From Chthonomonadales bacterium (GTDB lineage Bacteria; Armatimonadota; Chthonomonadetes; Chthonomonadales; CAJBBX01), in NCBI GenBank assembly GCA_020849275.1, contig JADLGO010000054.1, positions 37,553-101,552 on the forward strand: a stretch of 64,000 bases of DNA, in the 5' to 3' direction. Of the stretch, positions 1 through 8,770 are shown piece after piece. Position numbers and translations under genes: made by a program. A model generated the notes under the pieces. The model searched no databases and was not told the origin of the DNA. It saw only the letters and a program-made list of their open reading frames with translations. How positions within the stretch are numbered: position 1 is the first letter of the stretch; each line of letters begins with the position of its first letter.

Positions 1-193
1 GCTCGCGCGCGAAGGCCGCCGTGGCGCCTCGCTCCGCCACGATGGTCAGCGCCGCGCCGGGGTGCGGGCGCCGCAGCGCCTGCAGCAGCGGGAGCGCCAG
101 CAGCAGGTCACCCAGCGCGGAGAGAGAAAGCACCGCGATTTGCCGCGACCCGCTCGACTTCCCGCCCGCCGTCGTTCCCTGCTCGCTATCCAT
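1..193 (-). CDS. Glycosyltransferase family 9 (heptosyltransferase-like), N-terminal part only
   Basis: Only the first 64 codons lie in the window; the gene runs off the left edge. After about 17 polar residues comes a beta-strand/loop typical of ADP-heptose:LPS heptosyltransferases (IAVLSLSALGDLLLALPLL), followed by LQALRRPHPGAALTIV. The GDxxLxxP-type loop is the usual GT9 N-terminal signature. The ATG overlaps the stop of the upstream polymerase gene by 8 bp, so it is the next gene of the polysaccharide operon. It probably adds a sugar to a lipid-linked or LPS-type acceptor in the cytoplasm. Family assignment rests on one domain half, and the substrate is unknown. Confidence 0.7.
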   Translation of the reverse strand, partial: MDSEQGTTAGGKSSGSRQIAVLSLSALGDLLLALPLLQALRRPHPGAALTIVAERGATAAFARE

Positions 194-1634
194 AGGCCTG
201 GCTTCTCGCTGCGCGCGCCACGGCCGCCTCTCGCCGCTGCGCGCCGTGGAGGGCGAAGCCCACGAACATCCACGTCAGCACGCCTCCGAGGCCCGGGAGG
301 AAGTTGTACGAGGCGAGGCCGACCGCGCCGGCCGCCAGCATCCCGATGCCCAGCCGGGCGTAGGGAGGCCAGCGCTGCGTCCTGCCGTGGCGCCACACCG
401 CCCGCGCGAGCATGATGAGCGTACAGAAGACGGCCGCGCTGCCCAGGATGCCGAACGTGAACGCGATGGCGATGAAGCCGTTGTCGAAATCCTGATACTG
501 CGCCGCGTCTCCGCCTGTCGCCACCTTGCCTACCACCCCCACGGCACCGAGGCCCCTCCCCAGCGGCTCGTCCTCAAACACCGAGAGCCACGCCTGCAGG
601 AAACCGGTTCGCGCCCGGGCCGATGTGTCTGTCCCCAGTTTGCCGAACGTCTGCGCGCGCGAGCTGATCGTGTCTCCGCCGGGCAGCAGAGGAACGAGGA
701 AGTACAGACAGACGCCCGCCGCCATGACGCTGAGCGCCGTGCGCCACCGGGTCCTGCCCGTTGACGTCGCGACATAAGCCACGACGCACACCGCCGCCGA
801 GAGCCATGCCGTGCGGTTCAGGGTGATGCCGAGGGCGGTCGCGACCAGGACGACGCCCGCGGCGCCAAAGAAGCCGCGCCAACGCCGCTCAAGCAGCATG
901 GGCGCCAGCGCCGCGGCCAGGAAGGCCCCGGTCGGGCCCGGCGAGTTCAGGGTGCTGAAGACGCGGATCTTGTACGGCTCCGGCTGGCCGATGCTGCTGA
1001 TGGGCGCCTGCTCCATCCAGAACACGTCCCACGCAGGCGCGACGAGGAACTGGATCCACCCATACACCGCCACGAGAACCGCCATGCAGGCGAGGGCCGA
1101 CACCCAGCGGTCCCATGTCGCCTCATCGCGCCGCCGCGCGGTGATGTAGGGAATCATGAGGGCGGGGCAGCCGTAGTTGGCCAGATCCAGCAGCGCGCCC
1201 TCTCCGTTGCTTCGCATTCCCAGGATGAGGCCATAGCCGAGCGCGAGCCCGAACAGGACCATCAGCCCGCGAAGCCGGCCGGAGATGCCGGCGCCGTGCT
1301 TGATGACCGGAATGAGGAGCGCCATGCTGGCAATCGTCGGCGCCAGGCTGATCGGAGAGAGGGAGTTGAAGACGCCCTCCAACCAGTCGGAGACGCGCCG
1401 CACCTCGGGCGTGACGGCGAAGGTGAAGAGGATGTACGGGACGAGGTAGGGGGAATCGAAGAGCGCGAGCAGGATCGCGGGGACGACGAGAAAGGTCAGA
1501 AGGCTCAGGTGCTGCGCCTGAGCGGGGTGGCCGACGGCGACCGACACCCACACGCCGCAGGCGGTCAGCACGACCGCCACCACGCCCGCTGCCCCCGCGC
1601 GCCGAAGAGCCTGCGTCGAGCCGAGCACCCTCAC
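186..1634 (-). CDS. O-antigen polymerase/ligase family membrane protein (Wzy/WaaL-like)
   Basis: A polytopic inner-membrane protein of about 482 residues with roughly ten to twelve hydrophobic segments. A long periplasmic loop in the second half holds the motif PLGRGLGAVG, typical of the O-antigen ligase/polymerase superfamily. LNRTAWLSAAV in an adjacent helix is also family-like. It would polymerise repeat units or join glycan to an acceptor on the outer face of the membrane. The GTG start overlaps the stop of the upstream GT4 (GTGA), so the genes are translationally coupled; a second GTG two codons later has better spacing to GGGAGG. Polymerase and ligase cannot be told apart from sequence alone. 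Confidence 0.8.
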   Translation of the reverse strand: MRVLGSTQALRRAGAAGVVAVVLTACGVWVSVAVGHPAQAQHLSLLTFLVVPAILLALFDSPYLVPYILFTFAVTPEVRRVSDWLEGVFNSLSPISLAPTIASMALLIPVIKHGAGISGRLRGLMVLFGLALGYGLILGMRSNGEGALLDLANYGCPALMIPYITARRRDEATWDRWVSALACMAVLVAVYGWIQFLVAPAWDVFWMEQAPISSIGQPEPYKIRVFSTLNSPGPTGAFLAAALAPMLLERRWRGFFGAAGVVLVATALGITLNRTAWLSAAVCVVAYVATSTGRTRWRTALSVMAAGVCLYFLVPLLPGGDTISSRAQTFGKLGTDTSARARTGFLQAWLSVFEDEPLGRGLGAVGVVGKVATGGDAAQYQDFDNGFIAIAFTFGILGSAAVFCTLIMLARAVWRHGRTQRWPPYARLGIGMLAAGAVGLASYNFLPGLGGVLTWMFVGFALHGAQRREAAVARAARSQAYG

Positions 1635-2809
1635 CTCCCACCGGTCCGTCGGCAGCTCTCGGCTTCGCCGGCCGTGGCCCGACCCGAGTACCGGCGCAGG
1701 AGCTTCAGCATCCGACCGGCGATCCGCTCCCAGGCGAACTCGGTCGCGTGCAGCGCCCGCGCCCCGCTGCCAAGCGCGGCGCGAAGGTCCGCGTCCTCCG
1801 CCAGCCTGACCACGTTGGCCGTGAACCCGTCCTGATCCGATACATCAGACAGCAGGAATGCGCGCCCGTCCTCTTTCAGAAGCACATCGTCAGTCAGAGG
1901 CCCGCGCGTTGCCGCAACGGCGCATCCGTGCTGCAGGCCGGTCATGAGCGAGGTCCTGCGCGTCGAGACTCCGTCGGCGAACGGCGCCAGGTAGATGTCC
2001 ATCGCGGAGAAGCGCCGTGAGACCTCGTCGGCCGGCAGGGGCCCTTCGCAGATGGAGGGCACATCGCCCATGGCGGCGCGCACGCGATCGCCGTGGGGCC
2101 CGATGTACAGCACCCCTGCATCGATCCCGCGACTGCGCAGGCGCCCCACGGCCTCACCCGCCAGGCCGAACAGCCGGGAATGGTGCGCGGTGCCGAACAG
2201 GCCCAGAACCACTCGCTCGCCGGGGATGCTCAGCCGCCGCCTCGCCTCCTCACGCGTGATCTCGACTCGCGGCACGTTCGAGCCGACCGGCAGGTGATAC
2301 GCCGGCGTGCCCGGGAACCACGGACCGAACTGGCGCACCCAGGGATCGATCGAGAAGAAGACCACGTCGGCGGTCCGCCCCAGCTCGCGAAGCTGCCAGC
2401 GCTGCCACACGTTCATCAGGCGCAGCTTCCAGTTTATCGGCCACGCGAGGGGCTCGTGCACCATCAGCGCAAACCGCGTATCCGGGCAGGCCCGCATGAC
2501 GCGGCGTATGGCGAGGGGCAGGTATGGGTTCAGGCCCCAACGCCCGTATGCGAACGCGCAGTACTGCAGGATGAGCCAGTCTGGTCGGAACTCCCGGACG
2601 GTGCGCACGACCGCCAGGATGCCGCTGCGCGTGCGCGTGGAGAAGGCAGGTGCTATCCTGCATCCACCAACCGGTTCCCACCGACCATCTAACGATGTCA
2701 CTACCTCGAGGTCGACCGCGGAAGCGACCTCCGCAGCCAAGCGGGCCGTGTAGCCGCCGATACCATCTACCTTCGGCGGCAGTGCGTGGCACAGCAGACC
2801 GAGCCTCAC
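1631..2809 (-). CDS. Glycosyltransferase family 4
   Basis: About 392 residues with a GT-B layout. The N-terminal nucleotide-fold opens RLGLLCHALPPKVDGIGGY, where the glycine-rich acceptor loop is typical of GT4. The C-terminal donor domain begins near VVLGLFGTAHHSRLFG and contains YLAPFADGVSTRR. I place the start at the GTG encoding VRLGLLCHAL; an upstream in-frame ATG adds 15 Arg/Trp-rich residues unlike the family. The gene overlaps the polymerase gene by 4 bp. It is a cytoplasmic retaining sugar transferase acting on the lipid-linked glycan; donor and acceptor are unknown. Confidence 0.82.
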   Translation of the reverse strand: MRLGLLCHALPPKVDGIGGYTARLAAEVASAVDLEVVTSLDGRWEPVGGCRIAPAFSTRTRSGILAVVRTVREFRPDWLILQYCAFAYGRWGLNPYLPLAIRRVMRACPDTRFALMVHEPLAWPINWKLRLMNVWQRWQLRELGRTADVVFFSIDPWVRQFGPWFPGTPAYHLPVGSNVPRVEITREEARRRLSIPGERVVLGLFGTAHHSRLFGLAGEAVGRLRSRGIDAGVLYIGPHGDRVRAAMGDVPSICEGPLPADEVSRRFSAMDIYLAPFADGVSTRRTSLMTGLQHGCAVAATRGPLTDDVLLKEDGRAFLLSDVSDQDGFTANVVRLAEDADLRAALGSGARALHATEFAWERIAGRMLKLLRRYSGRATAGEAESCRRTGGR

Positions 2810-3030
2810 TGCCGGCGACCAGAATCGCCAAGTACGCGCGTGACGCCGCGCCATTCCGCGGGCACGTAATGGAGATTAGCGTTCACCTTGGGCTTCCACG
2901 GGAGAGTTCCTTCGCGCTTCCATCGGGCCCAGACGCCGGCAACGCCGCAGCGCTATGCCGATGGGTTGATGAGTCGCTGCGCCCTGCTGTCCCGCAGTCA
3001 CGCCATCTTGTTTCGGCCGGCGCATGCCAG

Positions 3031-3882
3031 CTAACACCCATGCCGTCCGAGCCTGGCCAGGTGGAGCGCCACCAGCGCGTCGCCATAGACCAGCCACGCG
3101 AGGTTAACCAAGGCCGATCGGAACCGGCGCCTCCGAAGCGACTCGAAGAGGGCCTTCTGGTGCGGCCGGTATATCCAGAGGAGCAGCTTCACCGTCCCCG
3201 GAATGCCAAGCCGCCTCGCGTTGAGGTGATAGTAGACGGCGGTCGCGACGCTGTGCCGCGGGATGCGGCGCAGGGCGCCGCGCAGGCCCGGCGTTCTGAT
3301 CGGATGCAGGACGCGGGCGCCGGGCACGAAGCGCACCCGCGTCCGCTCTCGCAGGCGCAGGTAGAGATCCTCGTCCTCGTGCGCCGCATAGGGGAACCGG
3401 GCGTCGAAGCCGCCAACGGCCTCGAAGAGCGAGCGCTTCACGCTGATGTTGGCCGACCAGAAGCAGCCGCCGGCCAGGTTCGTCGGGCACTCGGAGAGCT
3501 CGCTCGCGGGCTCGCCAACCGGCGCGATCGCCCCCTCGAGCGCCAGGGCGTCCTGTGCCATCGCGTCCGCGTACGCCGCCAACCACGCCGGCTCGGGAAG
3601 GCAATCGTCATCGGTGAACACGAGCCACTCGCCGCGCGCCTGGCGCGCGCCGCTGTTACGGTTGGCGGCGGGCCCCTTGCGCGGCCCTGGAACCCACCTG
3701 GCCCACGGGTAGCGCTCGCGCAGGATTCGCTCCGCCGTGGACGCGGAGCCGTCGTCCGTCACGATGACCTCATATCGGTCCGGCGGCAGCGTTTGCTCCC
3801 CCGGCGCCAGGCGATCCAGGCAGAGCGCGAGCTGCTCGTTGCGGTGACAGGTCGGGATGATGACGCTGATACAGGGACTCAC
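3031..3882 (-). CDS. Glycosyltransferase family 2
   Basis: 283 residues, GT-A fold. ISVIIPTCHRNEQLALCLDR at the N-terminus and VTDDGSAST form the nucleotide-binding half. FTDDDCLPEP carries the metal-binding acidic triplet, and HEDEDLYLRLR near residue 180 holds the expected ED pair for the catalytic base region. The GTG start overlaps the stop of the upstream acyltransferase by 4 bp, so longer upstream reading in this frame is not coding. There are about 220 bp with no recognisable gene between its stop and the next GT4 downstream. It is an inverting cytoplasmic sugar transferase of the polysaccharide pathway with unknown specificity. Confidence 0.85.
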   Translation of the reverse strand: MSPCISVIIPTCHRNEQLALCLDRLAPGEQTLPPDRYEVIVTDDGSASTAERILRERYPWARWVPGPRKGPAANRNSGARQARGEWLVFTDDDCLPEPAWLAAYADAMAQDALALEGAIAPVGEPASELSECPTNLAGGCFWSANISVKRSLFEAVGGFDARFPYAAHEDEDLYLRLRERTRVRFVPGARVLHPIRTPGLRGALRRIPRHSVATAVYYHLNARRLGIPGTVKLLLWIYRPHQKALFESLRRRRFRSALVNLAWLVYGDALVALHLARLGRHGC

Positions 3883-4502
3883 AGGGCAGGTGCTCCGCTG
3901 ACAGACGCGCTCTCGTTTCGATAGCGCACGACGCGCGCCGGGTTCCCAACCACGATCGCCCAATCCGGCACGTCCCTGGCGACCACCGCGCCGGCGCCGA
4001 TCACCGCGCCGCGGCCGATGCGCACGCCGCGAAGCAGGATAGCCCGTGTGCCGATCCACACGTCGTCCTCGATCACCACCGGACGCTCTCCCTGCATCCC
4101 CTGTTGCGTCATCGGCACGTCCACCCGATCGAAGGCGTGGTTGTTGGTCCAGATGGCGACATCGGGGCCCATCATGACGTGAGATCCGATGAACACCGTG
4201 CCATGTATGCGGGCGTTCACGCCGATGTCCGAGTAGTCGCCGAGGTGGACCCCAGCCCCCCATCCAAACGACGCGGAGCGCTCGACATTGACCCCGCAAC
4301 CGCATCGCGCGAACAGCCGCCGGCATGCCAGGACGCGGATGGCCTTCCAAAGGACGCCGCCGGGATCCGTCGAGCCAGGCAGCCTTCGCGCGACCGCGTA
4401 GTACAGGAGGTAGAACGGGGCCCGCCTGAGCAACTCGAGTCTCTTTCGCACGACGGCCGCACTCCGTACCAGACTCTGCATGTCACCCGCACACTTGCCC
4501 AC
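3879..4502 (-). CDS. Left-handed beta-helix acyltransferase (WcaF/maltose O-acetyltransferase-like)
   Basis: 207 residues. An N-terminal helical region is followed by hexapeptide repeats (GDYSDIGVNARIHG, IGSHVMMGPDV) and the family block WTNNHAFDR containing the catalytic His. VVIEDDVWIGTRAILLRG and VVGNPARVVRY close the CatB/WcaF-type domain. It probably O-acetylates a sugar of the repeat unit using acetyl-CoA. A second in-frame ATG seven codons in is an alternative start. The 3' end overlaps the GT2 start, so it belongs to the same transcript. The acceptor sugar is not predictable. Confidence 0.85.
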   Translation of the reverse strand: MGKCAGDMQSLVRSAAVVRKRLELLRRAPFYLLYYAVARRLPGSTDPGGVLWKAIRVLACRRLFARCGCGVNVERSASFGWGAGVHLGDYSDIGVNARIHGTVFIGSHVMMGPDVAIWTNNHAFDRVDVPMTQQGMQGERPVVIEDDVWIGTRAILLRGVRIGRGAVIGAGAVVARDVPDWAIVVGNPARVVRYRNESASVSGAPAL

Positions 4503-4579
4503 GCGGCGCGGATGTGGGCCTCAGGCAAGCACTCGTCAGCGCGAGGGCTATCCGCACGCGATCGACTATCGCATCTCGC

Positions 4580-5566
4580 CTACCGTGAGCCACTTCTTGG
4601 AGCCTCTCCGAACGAGCGGCGCGTGCGGGTCAGCCCCTCGTCCAGTGTGTGGCAGGCGCGGTAGCCGAGCCGCCGGACCTTCTCCACGCTGACCTCCCAG
4701 CGCTGCGCGTCGCCAACCCAGCTCTTGCCCGTGTAGACGATCTGCGTCCGGCCGCTCAGTCCTTCGGACGCGATCACGCGCTCCGCGAGCTCCGTCACCG
4801 TGCAGTGCGCGCCGGACGACACGTTGTACGCCTCTCCCAGCGCGCCGCGAATGCCCAGCACCAACAGGCCGGCGACGGTGTCCCCCACGTACGTGAAATC
4901 ACGAACCTGACGCCCGGTCCCGAGCACCTCGAGCCGCTCCGGATCGATGCGCAGCTTCCGCAGGAAGTCCAACACCACGAACCTGGCCATCCGCGGACCG
5001 TAGGTGTTGAAGATTCGCGCGATCACCGTCGGGACGCCGTACACTGCGTGGAACATGCGCGCCTCGACCTCGGACGCAAGCTTGCTGGCTCCGTACGGGC
5101 TGATCGGCCGCAGCGGCGAGTCCTCGCAGATCGGGAAGCTCTGGGGCTCACCGTAGACCGCCCCGGACGACACCACGACCACCCTCTCGCAGCCCCCGAC
5201 CTGCCGGCATGCCTCGAGCACCGAGAACGTGCCGGCGCAGTTCGTATCGAAGTCGTAGACCGGGTCCTCCACGGAGCCGGGAACGGAAGCGTTGGCCGCC
5301 AGGTGGAACACGTACCGCGGCGCGTGCGCGCGCATGGCCCGCACCACCTCGGCCCGGTCGCGCACGTCGACCTCGACGCACACGACGCGATCCCGCACGC
5401 CATCGAGGTTGTCCCAGGAGCCGGCCTGCAGGTTATCGAGCACGGCCACGCTCGCGCCGGAGGCGACGAGCGCCTCCACCAGGTGCGACCCGATGAACCC
5501 ACAGCCGCCGGTCACCAGCACGGGCTCGCCCCGGTACTCCACCATTCCACCTACAGCCTCGTTCAT
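4580..5566 (-). CDS. NAD-dependent epimerase/dehydratase (extended SDR, GalE-like)
   Basis: 328 residues. The Rossmann motif VTGGCGFIGSH lies near residue 15, an acidic residue follows beta-2 (VLDNL), the catalytic Ser block is VVVVSSGAVYGE, and the active-site YxxxK is SPYGASK. RIFNTYGPRM and DFTYVGDT are typical of UDP-sugar 4-epimerases and related NDP-sugar enzymes. The start ATG overlaps the upstream GT4 stop (ATGA). It makes a nucleotide sugar for the neighbouring transferases. Whether it is a UDP-Glc/GlcNAc 4-epimerase or a GDP-sugar epimerase/dehydratase cannot be decided here. Confidence 0.87.
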   Translation of the reverse strand: MNEAVGGMVEYRGEPVLVTGGCGFIGSHLVEALVASGASVAVLDNLQAGSWDNLDGVRDRVVCVEVDVRDRAEVVRAMRAHAPRYVFHLAANASVPGSVEDPVYDFDTNCAGTFSVLEACRQVGGCERVVVVSSGAVYGEPQSFPICEDSPLRPISPYGASKLASEVEARMFHAVYGVPTVIARIFNTYGPRMARFVVLDFLRKLRIDPERLEVLGTGRQVRDFTYVGDTVAGLLVLGIRGALGEAYNVSSGAHCTVTELAERVIASEGLSGRTQIVYTGKSWVGDAQRWEVSVEKVRRLGYRACHTLDEGLTRTRRSFGEAPRSGSR

Positions 5567-6795
5567 CGTCTGACCCCGACCGCATCCCTGTCGCACACTG
5601 ACCGATAGATGCTCTCGAGCGCATTCGTGACGGCCGGCACGGAATACTCGCGCTCCACCAACCGGCGCCCGTTCTCGCCCAGCTCTGTCCGCAGCCCCTC
5701 GTCTTCCAGCAGCCGGACAAGGATGCTGGCCAGGTCCACGGGGTCCTGGCTTGCACAGACGCCGGCGCCATGCCCCTCTACCAGCTCGGGCAATCCGTGT
5801 GCCATTCCGCCGATCACCGGCTTCGCGTAGCTCCAGGCCTCCAAGTAGACGGTCGGGAGGATCTCGCTGACGGAGGGCATGCAGAACACGTCGCACGCCG
5901 AGAGCGCGTCGGCCTTCTCCTGAAGGCTGACCTTGCCCAGGTAGCTCGCTCGCGCATCACTTCCCTCGAAGAGGGCGGCCTCCGTCGGAGTCGCCGGCCC
6001 GATGAAGACGAACCTGGCGTCCGGCACCCGCCGCCGCACGTGCTCGGCCGCCTCGAGCACCGCGCGCGCCCCCTTCTGGGCCATCATGCGCCCCACGTAC
6101 AGCACGACGGGCGCCGTGCCGAGGCCGTGACGCGCTCGGAAGCCGGAGGGGTCAGAGGCGAGAGGCAACTCAGGCGACACCCCCACGACGCGCGTTCGCT
6201 CGATGGGTACGCCGCCCGAAACCAGATACGCTCTATTCGATTCGGTGAGGCAGATCACGACATCTGAACGCCTATAGAGCGCGATATCGTCGGGTCCGTC
6301 GCCCCACTGCCGGGGATGCGCAAACGACGTACACACGAAAGGCACGTGGCACGCAGTCGCCGTCTCCTCCGCCAGCCATCCCACATACCCGAAGGTAAGG
6401 GAATGAACTACGTCCGCTTGGCACACGAGCTCGCGCATGCGCTCCCAAAACACGGACCTGTACCAGCGGTAGCCGAAGCGCCGGAGCCCATTGTACGCGT
6501 AGCGCTGCCAGCGCGGCGTGCAGCGCACGAGGATTGGCAGCATCCGGACACGGTCACCGAGCGTCGGGGTGAGCGCGTGAACCGGCACACCATCGTCATC
6601 GTAGCTGCCGAACGACGGAGCGAGCACACTGTCGTGCGCTGGCGCAAGTCGGGCAGGTAGGCAGCTCGGAGCGAACGTCACCGCCACGATCTTAACGTCG
6701 TGCCTCGCCGCCAGCGTGTGGGCGACCTGGCGAGCGTGAATCTCGATCCCGCCGATGAACGGTAGATAGTTCTGGCAGACGAGCAGGATCCTCAT
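5563..6795 (-). CDS. Glycosyltransferase family 4
   Basis: 410 residues with two Rossmann-like halves. It starts MRILLVCQNYLPFIGGIEIH, the classical GT4 N-terminus with the GG(I/V)E loop. The donor-binding half contains VVLYVGRMMAQKGARAVLEA, FMPSVSE and the EAWSYAKPVIGG block, which corresponds to the EX7E region. The start overlaps the preceding gene by ATGA, and the stop overlaps the SDR gene. It is a retaining sugar transferase in the cytoplasm, one of several near-contiguous transferases that together set the repeat-unit structure. Confidence 0.87.
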   Translation of the reverse strand: MRILLVCQNYLPFIGGIEIHARQVAHTLAARHDVKIVAVTFAPSCLPARLAPAHDSVLAPSFGSYDDDGVPVHALTPTLGDRVRMLPILVRCTPRWQRYAYNGLRRFGYRWYRSVFWERMRELVCQADVVHSLTFGYVGWLAEETATACHVPFVCTSFAHPRQWGDGPDDIALYRRSDVVICLTESNRAYLVSGGVPIERTRVVGVSPELPLASDPSGFRARHGLGTAPVVLYVGRMMAQKGARAVLEAAEHVRRRVPDARFVFIGPATPTEAALFEGSDARASYLGKVSLQEKADALSACDVFCMPSVSEILPTVYLEAWSYAKPVIGGMAHGLPELVEGHGAGVCASQDPVDLASILVRLLEDEGLRTELGENGRRLVEREYSVPAVTNALESIYRSVCDRDAVGVRR

Positions 6796-7841
6796 AGCGG
6801 ATGCCCCACCGGGGCCGCAAGCCGCCGCATCGCCTCGGCCATCTCTGCAACTGACCCGACGACGGCGCAGCTATCCCCCGCCTGCTCGGGCAAGCCGCCG
6901 GATGCGCCGACGACCACCGGTCTGTCGAACATCTTTGCCCGCTCGATGATGCTCGACGAGAACGCCGCGGTGTAGGGAGCCATCACGCAGTCGGACGCGG
7001 CGATCCACGTGTCGAACTGCTCGTCCGCCACGAACCCCTCCACGAGCGTTGCCCCGGGCGTCCGCCTGGCCTGCTCTGCGAGCTGCCGGACATACGCTCG
7101 CGCCGCAGCCGTCTCGTCAAGGACGGATCCCACCACGTAGATCCGCGCGCGCGCGTCGCCGAGGTCGGCGAACGCCTCCAGCGCTCGATGGAAGCCCTTG
7201 TGTTCTCCGAGGAAGCCGATGCACAGGAACACGAACGCGTCCGCCGGGATCTCCAGCTCACGGCGCGCCTGCTCTCTCCCGATGTCGCGGTACCGGGCGA
7301 AGAACATGCCGTGCGGGCGGATCGCAACCTTGCCGTCGTCCAGACGCAACCCGTAGGCCGCCTCCATCTTCTCCCGCTCGGCCTGGCTGTGGAACCACAC
7401 GCGGCTCGCGCGGCGCCACACGGCGCGCCTGCCCGCCTGATGCGCGAGCCGGAGCACGGATCGGACCGGGTCGCGCGCCGGCTCGAGCGGATATGTCTCG
7501 TGGCAAAGAATCTCCCACTCGCCGAACGCGCGCATCGCGCGCAGGAACGCGAGATCCGTCGGGATGCGGCTCGCGAACCCCCCGCGGTAGTAGAACCCGT
7601 CGTGCCAGTGGATCACCACGCGCGACGCGCGCGGTTCCACTCCGCCGCTTCGCACTGCCCCGGCGAGAGCCGCCGGTTTGCGCCCGCCGCACAGGTCCGC
7701 CACGACGTCGGCCTCGCTGCCGGGTAGCCCCACGGTCAGCACGCTCTCGCCCCGCCGGCGCAGCCACGCGACCTGCTGATCAGCATAGCGTGCGATCCCG
7801 TCCCGCAGAGGCGGATAGGTCGACACGATGACCGTGGTCAC
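6792..7841 (-). CDS. Glycosyltransferase family 4
   Basis: 349 residues from a GTG start that overlaps the upstream GT2 stop (GTGA). The N-terminal VIVSTYPPLRDGIARYADQQ is a GT4 acceptor-domain loop. The second half has FLCIGFLGEHKGFHRALEA and a C-terminal region SSSIIERAKMFDRPVVVGA resembling the donor-binding EX7E area. It is probably another retaining sugar transferase of the same operon. The reading frame extends further upstream but there overlaps the GT2 and has no family similarity. Confidence 0.82.
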   Translation of the reverse strand: MTTVIVSTYPPLRDGIARYADQQVAWLRRRGESVLTVGLPGSEADVVADLCGGRKPAALAGAVRSGGVEPRASRVVIHWHDGFYYRGGFASRIPTDLAFLRAMRAFGEWEILCHETYPLEPARDPVRSVLRLAHQAGRRAVWRRASRVWFHSQAEREKMEAAYGLRLDDGKVAIRPHGMFFARYRDIGREQARRELEIPADAFVFLCIGFLGEHKGFHRALEAFADLGDARARIYVVGSVLDETAAARAYVRQLAEQARRTPGATLVEGFVADEQFDTWIAASDCVMAPYTAAFSSSIIERAKMFDRPVVVGASGGLPEQAGDSCAVVGSVAEMAEAMRRLAAPVGHPL

Positions 7842-8770
7842 GACGCTACCTTCGTGCGACGCGGCGGCGCTATGCGCAGGCAGCACCGCGCGAACACCTT
7901 CACGGCGCGAACGTCGCACGCGCGCGGATCGGCGGCGATCATCCGGGCGAAGTACCGGACGGAAGCGCGCAGGTCCGCCTCCCAGGCGTAGTTCTCAAAC
8001 GCAAGACGCCGATAGAAGCGCGCGGACGCGCTGCGCAGTCGGCGCCGGCGCGCCGGCGGCAGGCTCTCCGCACGGACGCGGCCATGTACCTTTTCCATAT
8101 CGGCGTCGAAGTGGCTTCGAGACGTTTGCGTCTTCGAGGACGGGTGCAGGCGGTAGAGCGAGAGGAGCTCCGGCAGGGCGGACAGCCGGTATCCCCTGAG
8201 CATCGCACGCACCCAGTAGTCGTGGTCGAACGCGTAGTGCATCGTCTCGTCGAACCGCCCGACTTCGCGGCACACGTCCATCCGGACGAACGCGGAGGGC
8301 TGCGGCAGCAGGTTGTCGGCCAGCACCGTCTCCAGGTCGAGGGCCGGATGGAACGGGAACTCGTCCATCGGCGCGCCCTCAGCGTCGACATAGCGGCACT
8401 TGCCGTAGAGCAGCGCCGGCGGGTTCTCCCGAAACGCCGCGCCGACGCGGCGCAGCGCGCCGGCCGTGTACAGGTCGTCCGAGTTAAGGAACGCGAAGAC
8501 GTCGCCGGTCGCGCGTTCGAGGCCCTTGTTGATGGCGTGGGCCTGGCCGCGGTCCTTCTCGCTCACCCACCAGGCCAGCCGGTCCTCAAGACGCCGGATG
8601 ATATCGACGCTGCCGTCGGTGCTGCCGCCGTCGATGATCATGTACTCGAGGTTCGGATACTCCTGGTTGAGGACCGATTGGATGGTCTCTTCCAGGAAGT
8701 CCGCCTGGTTGTAGGACGGTGTGACCACGCTGATGCGCGGCCACTCAGCTCCGGCGCGCGACTCGGCCAT
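7838..8770 (-). CDS. Glycosyltransferase family 2
   Basis: 310 residues. ISVVTPSYNQADFLEETIQS opens the GT-A domain, DGGSTDGS follows, and FAFLNSDDLYTAGAL holds the metal-binding DD. The substrate block GQAHAINKGLERATGD is characteristic of processive and chain-initiating GT2 enzymes. I start at MAESRAG, which overlaps the 3' end of the upstream GT4 gene by 26 bp; further upstream the frame is a shadow of that gene. There are no membrane segments, so the enzyme acts in the cytoplasm. Donor and acceptor are unknown. Confidence 0.86.
   Translation of the reverse strand: MAESRAGAEWPRISVVTPSYNQADFLEETIQSVLNQEYPNLEYMIIDGGSTDGSVDIIRRLEDRLAWWVSEKDRGQAHAINKGLERATGDVFAFLNSDDLYTAGALRRVGAAFRENPPALLYGKCRYVDAEGAPMDEFPFHPALDLETVLADNLLPQPSAFVRMDVCREVGRFDETMHYAFDHDYWVRAMLRGYRLSALPELLSLYRLHPSSKTQTSRSHFDADMEKVHGRVRAESLPPARRRRLRSASARFYRRLAFENYAWEADLRASVRYFARMIAADPRACDVRAVKVFARCCLRIAPPRRTKVAS

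Noticed and set aside
2810..3030. Possible small gene between the GT4 and GT2 genes
   Set aside because: Several overlapping frames exist but none has a start signal or a recognisable sequence; left as a gap.
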